Assembly (NCBI RefSeq): GCF_000721495.1
Contig: NZ_JOHY01000020.1
Location: 33,622-97,621, forward strand
Length of the DNA: 64,000 nucleotides
Direction: 5' to 3'
From: Streptomyces sp. NRRL F-5123
Lineage (GTDB): Bacteria; Actinomycetota; Actinomycetes; Streptomycetales; Streptomycetaceae
In this document: positions 60,440 through 64,000 of the stretch, one piece after another
How the letters are laid out: every line of letters begins with the position of its first letter
Position numbering within the stretch: the first letter of the stretch is position 1
Notes under the pieces: generated by a model
What the model saw: the letters and a program-made list of their open reading frames with translations, nothing else
Database searches by the model: none
What the model was told of the DNA's origin: nothing
Program-made: the position numbers and the translations under genes

Positions 60440-62323
60440 ATGCCCGGCAGGGAGAGCGGCGGACGCGAGGGCGCGGACGCGGAGGGCGCCGGCGACGCGG
60501 AAGCCACGGGCGGCGCCGAAGGCACGGTCAAGCCGCTGTCCGCCGGGGACCCGCGCCGGATCGGCCCGTACCGCGTGCTCGGGGTGCTCGGCGCGGGCGG
60601 GATGGGGCGGGTGTTCCTCGCCCGCTCCGAGGGCGGTCGCGCGGTCGCGGTGAAGGTCGTGCACCAGGAGTACGCCACGGACACGCGCTTCCGGGCCCGC
60701 TTCCGGCGGGAGATCGCGGCCGCCCGGACGGTCGGCGAGCGCCACACCGCGCCCGTCCTCGACGCGGACCCGGACGCCGAACCGCCCTGGGTGGCCACCG
60801 GCTACGTCGCAGGCCTCTCCCTGGAGCAGGTGGTGCGCCTGCAGGGCCCCCTGCCCGCGTCGTCCGTCCACGCACTCGCGGACGGCATGCTGCGCGCCCT
60901 CAAGGACATCCACGCCGCCGGCATCGTGCACCGCGACCTCAAGCCCTCCAACGTCATGCTCACCGTCGAGGGCGTCCGCGTCATCGACTTCGGCATCGCG
61001 CGCGCCGTGCAGTCGCCCGTCGAATCCCTGCTGACCAGCACGGGCATGGTCATCGGATCGCCCGGCTTCATGGCCCCCGAGCAGATCTCGGGCGACGGCG
61101 CCCGCCCCGTGAGCGACGTCTTCGCCCTCGGCTGCATGCTCTCCTACGCGGCGACGGGCAGGCACCCCTTCGCCCACGGCGCCACCAACCAGCACGCCGT
61201 GATGTTCCGCGTCGTGCAGGCCGAACCCGAACTCGACGCGATCACCGACGAGCCGCTGCGCGCGCTGGTCGCGCGCTGCCTGACCAAGGACCCCGACCGG
61301 CGCCCCACCGTGGACGAGCTGCTGTCCGGCCCGGACCGCCCCGTGCCCGCCGCCGCGGCCGACGCCTGGCTCCCGGCCGCCGTGGTCGTCCGGCTGGCCC
61401 GCCTCTCGGCCGGTCTGCTCGACATCGAGTCCGGGGCGGAGGCCCCTTCGGGGAAGAGCGGCGAGACGGTGCAACTCCGCGGCCCGAAGCCGACGGTGGC
61501 GGCGACGGCCGTGTCCGAGGCGCCCCCGACCCCGGCCCCGGCGCCCACCCCCACTCCGGCCGAGCCCCCGCAGCGGGCCCGCAAGCGCTCCTGGCTGATC
61601 GCGGTGGCCGTGGTCCCGGTGGTGGTGGCGGGCGGCGGCACCGCGCTGGTCCTCCTCCCGGGCGACGGCGGCAGTCCCGGGGCCTCCGCTTCCCACTCCT
61701 CGACCGCACCGCCGAGCGCCTCCAACTCCCCCTCGGCGGCAGCCGCCTCCCCCTCCGGCACGGTGTCACCCGGCACCACGGCGCAGCCCACCACCCCGCC
61801 GCCGACGCCCGCCCCCGGCAAGAACGGCAGGAACGGCCAGGACGGCAGGAACGGATCCCCGGCCCCCGCCAACCCCGGTACGGGCACGTCCCGTTCGACC
61901 TCCGGCGGCACCACCGGATCCACCACCACCTCCGGCGGCTCCACCGGCGGCGCCTCATCCCCCAAGCCCCCGTCGAGCGCCGTCCCCGCCACCTTCGTCG
62001 GCACCTGGAGCGTCCCGTCGGCGAACAGCTTCGGGAACGACCCGCAGAAGCTCGTCGTCTCCCGCGCCGCGATCGGCCAGAACGCCGTCCGCTACTCGTG
62101 GGACGTCTACGGCATGGGCCACTGCGAGTACACCGCCCGCCTCGACTCCGTCTCCGCCAACGGCAAGCAGCTCCACGTCACCTCCGGCACGATCGACCCC
62201 GCCCACTCCGGCCAGTACTGCAACGACGTCGCCGCCTCCACGTTCGTCTCCGACAGCGCGGGCACCATCCGCCGGGTCTACTCCACGTCCAACCCGAACG
62301 GCATCACGTACAACCGGACCTGA
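60440..62323 (+). CDS. Membrane Ser/Thr protein kinase (PASTA-less, secreted sensor domain)
   Basis: A 627-aa receptor-like Hanks-type kinase. The kinase domain spans about residues 42-300: G-loop LGAGGMGRVFLA, AVKVV, catalytic HRDLKPSNVML near 165, DFGIARA near 182 and APEQISG. Then a Pro/Thr-rich linker, one membrane helix (SWLIAVAVVPVVVAGGGTAL, about 384-405), a long Ser/Thr/Gly/Pro stalk with GKNGRNGQDGRNG, and a C-terminal extracytoplasmic domain of ~110 residues with two Cys (GHCEYTA, QYCNDVA). The ligand is unknown. Alternative starts lie upstream, but this ATG follows a G-rich site. Confidence 0.92.
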   Translation: MPGRESGGREGADAEGAGDAEATGGAEGTVKPLSAGDPRRIGPYRVLGVLGAGGMGRVFLARSEGGRAVAVKVVHQEYATDTRFRARFRREIAAARTVGERHTAPVLDADPDAEPPWVATGYVAGLSLEQVVRLQGPLPASSVHALADGMLRALKDIHAAGIVHRDLKPSNVMLTVEGVRVIDFGIARAVQSPVESLLTSTGMVIGSPGFMAPEQISGDGARPVSDVFALGCMLSYAATGRHPFAHGATNQHAVMFRVVQAEPELDAITDEPLRALVARCLTKDPDRRPTVDELLSGPDRPVPAAAADAWLPAAVVVRLARLSAGLLDIESGAEAPSGKSGETVQLRGPKPTVAATAVSEAPPTPAPAPTPTPAEPPQRARKRSWLIAVAVVPVVVAGGGTALVLLPGDGGSPGASASHSSTAPPSASNSPSAAAASPSGTVSPGTTAQPTTPPPTPAPGKNGRNGQDGRNGSPAPANPGTGTSRSTSGGTTGSTTTSGGSTGGASSPKPPSSAVPATFVGTWSVPSANSFGNDPQKLVVSRAAIGQNAVRYSWDVYGMGHCEYTARLDSVSANGKQLHVTSGTIDPAHSGQYCNDVAASTFVSDSAGTIRRVYSTSNPNGITYNRT

Positions 62324-62426
62324 CCTCGCGGGATCGGTCACCCCGAACGCACGGAGTAGGGGCCGCGAGCCGGGATCCTGCGGCACCGGGCGGGGCCTCT
62401 GCCGCCGGTGCCGCCCCGGCGGGGCT

Positions 62427-64000
62427 TCACGGACCCGCCAGGGCCTGCACATCCTCGTACGACAGGGGTGCCGGCTCGGGCGGGAGGGCGTCGCGGACGG
62501 CGGTCGCCGTCGTCAGGGCCGCGGAGAGGGCCGTGCGGTAGAGGAGGGAGCCGAGGCTGACGCGGCGGACGCCGAGGGCGGCCAGCGCGGGGAGGGTGGG
62601 GCCGGCCGGGGTGTGGAGGATGTTCAGCGGGACGGTGAGGGTCGCCGTCAGGGCGGCGATCGCGGCGGGATCCGCCAGGCCCGGCACGAACACCCCGTTC
62701 GCGCCTGCCTGTTCGTACGTCGCGAGCCGGGTCGCCGTCTCGCCCTGGTGGCAGCCGAGCCAGTGCGTGTCGGTGCGGGCGTTCACGAACAGCGCGGGCG
62801 CGGCCGCAGTGACGGCGGCGACCTTGGCCGCGTGCAGTTCGACGGGCGCGAGCGTGCCGTCCGCGCGGCCGTCCTCCAGGTTGACGCCCGCGGCGCCCGC
62901 CTCGTACAGCCGTACGGCCAGCTCTGCCACCTCCTGCGGATCGTCGCTGAAGCCCCCCTCGACGTCGACGCTGAAGAGGAAGCCGCCTCGCCCGAGGCGT
63001 CGGGCCAGCGCCAGGGTCTCCTCGGCCGTCGCCGCCTGCCCGTCCGGCAGGCCCGCGGCCGCCGCGACGCCCAGGCTCGTCGTGCCGACCGCCCGGAAGC
63101 CGTGGCGCGCGAGGAGCGCCGCGGACGCGTAATCCCACGCGTTGGGGAGCAGGAGCGGGGCCGCCTCGTCGTGCAGGCGGGCGAACGGGGTGCGCGGGCG
63201 GTCGAGCAGGCCCTCGGCCAGCGCGAGCGCGTGCGCCCGGCCCGGGCAGACGCGGGGCGGGGCGCCGAAGGCGAGGGGGACGGGGTGGGTGCGGTGGGCT
63301 GCCGCGAGGTCCATTCGCACGGTGTCGCCTGCGGCGATCGCCTGGCCCGCGATCCGCGTCGCGCGGGTGGCGACCCGGCGCATCTCCGCCACGGGCGGGG
63401 TCTCGCGCAGGACGCGGGCCAGGGGGACGGGGCCGCTCGCCGCGCGGGCCGGGGGGACGGCGGGGGCGACGTCCGGGGCTGAGGCGGTGGCCGTCTCGAC
63501 GAGTGCGGCCGTCGCCGCGCAGGCCTGGACGAGCAGGCCGATACGGTTGGCGGCTGCCTCCAGCGCGGCCTCGTCCGCCGGGTGCGCGGGGTTCAGGAGC
63601 TGGGCCAGCAGGTGGGTCACCGCCTCGTCCGCGGCCGCCTCCGCTTGGGCGTCCGCCGCTCCGAAGTAGGGTCCGGCCACCGCGGTCACCGCCTCCGCGG
63701 CCGCGGCGGGGTCCGGCATGCCCAGCGCTTCCGCGAGCGTACGGACCACGCGGTGGCGTACCTCGCCGTCAGGCCGCGCCGCTGCCGCGCGACGCAGGGC
63801 CGCGGGCTCCAGTCGGGCCAGCTCGGCTTCCACGAGGGCGCGGCGGCGGCGGTGGGGCTCGCCGGAGCTGAAGCGGGCGACGGTGGAGCGGAGCCGTGCG
63901 GTGCCCGTGCCGGGGGCGGGGGTGTGTCCGGGCCCGGGCCCCGGGGCGGGGGCGGCCCCGCGGGGAGGGGCCGACCCGCGGGCGGGGGCGGGGGCGGGGG
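62427..64000 (-). CDS. Cytochrome P450-like segment fused to a PEP mutase domain (5' end beyond window)
   Basis: One uninterrupted frame. The upstream half is P450-like: RLRSTVARFSSGEPHRRRRA, then RETPPVAEMRRVATRAT (K-helix region) and the heme loop AFGAPPRVCPGRAHALALAE with its Cys. It lacks a clear I-helix AGxxT. It passes directly into a PEP-mutase/ICL-type barrel: LLLPNAWDYASAALLARHGF, FSVDVEGGFSDDPQEVAEL, VNLEDGRADGTLAP and FVNARTDTHWLG. No start codon occurs upstream of GTG 63833 to the window edge and the frame stays open, so the gene probably begins outside. The P450 part may no longer be catalytic. Confidence 0.8.
   Translation of the reverse strand, partial: PAPAPARGSAPPRGAAPAPGPGPGHTPAPGTGTARLRSTVARFSSGEPHRRRRALVEAELARLEPAALRRAAAARPDGEVRHRVVRTLAEALGMPDPAAAAEAVTAVAGPYFGAADAQAEAAADEAVTHLLAQLLNPAHPADEAALEAAANRIGLLVQACAATAALVETATASAPDVAPAVPPARAASGPVPLARVLRETPPVAEMRRVATRATRIAGQAIAAGDTVRMDLAAAHRTHPVPLAFGAPPRVCPGRAHALALAEGLLDRPRTPFARLHDEAAPLLLPNAWDYASAALLARHGFRAVGTTSLGVAAAAGLPDGQAATAEETLALARRLGRGGFLFSVDVEGGFSDDPQEVAELAVRLYEAGAAGVNLEDGRADGTLAPVELHAAKVAAVTAAAPALFVNARTDTHWLGCHQGETATRLATYEQAGANGVFVPGLADPAAIAALTATLTVPLNILHTPAGPTLPALAALGVRRVSLGSLLYRTALSAALTTATAVRDALPPEPAPLSYEDVQALAGP

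Overview
The window is chromosomal DNA from a Streptomyces or close relative. Base composition is very GC-rich with strong G/C at third codon positions. Many genes start with GTG, purine-rich ribosome binding sites are common, and the families are typically actinobacterial: Scr1-type XRE regulators with DUF397 or DUF6879 partners, a subtilisin inhibitor, a class E sortase substrate, NB-ARC/TPR regulators and in-frame TTA (bldA-type) codons. Genus is inferred from gene content only. No rRNA, tRNA or CRISPR array was recognised.

Layout. 1-6.6 kb: the 5' part of an ABC exporter gene, a block of about 135-bp tandem repeats, a sortase-anchored wall protein, a GH25 muramidase and a PAP2/Aur1-like membrane protein. 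6.6-10.2 kb: a 3.6-kb block bounded by two identical 30-bp direct repeats. It holds a frameshifted hypothetical gene, a translationally coupled small protein/DUF6879/XRE trio, a GRDP-like protein and an APH-like kinase. 10.3-15.5 kb: small regulatory and enzyme genes, then a DUF397 + XRE pair with a TTA codon and an inverted-repeat operator candidate. 15.72-18.30 kb: two ends of an IS5-type element (12-bp inverted repeats plus the first and last parts of a transposase) enclose a divergent MFS exporter and HxlR regulator, like a mobile insertion cassette. 18.3-34.4 kb: mostly housekeeping and accessory genes (LbH protein, MFS, MOSC, DinB, two cation/proton antiporters, pentapeptide protein, secreted phytase-like and Ig-like proteins).

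34.7-38.3 kb: a methyltransferase, an SBF-like transporter with a repeat-encoded N-terminal extension, and a PEP-mutase-like enzyme. 38.4-46.5 kb is the most distinctive region. A 62-aa peptide gene is followed by a tightly coupled operon of one unknown protein, two tandem DUF6895-like paralogues and a beta-lactamase-fold hydrolase. Beside it lie an NB-ARC/TPR regulator with three TTA codons and a divergent O-methyltransferase with one TTA codon. I infer a bldA-gated peptide or small-molecule system with no match I recognise.

48.5-60.3 kb reads as a lipid-type locus: unknown protein, MpaB/DUF2236 oxygenase, FAD-linked oxidase, Cys-nucleophile alpha/beta hydrolase, acyltransferase, beta-ketoacyl synthase, MMPL exporter and diiron acyl desaturase. 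The window ends with a membrane Ser/Thr kinase and a gene joining a cytochrome P450-like segment to a PEP-mutase domain; the latter runs off the right edge. Family names come from reading motifs without database searches.
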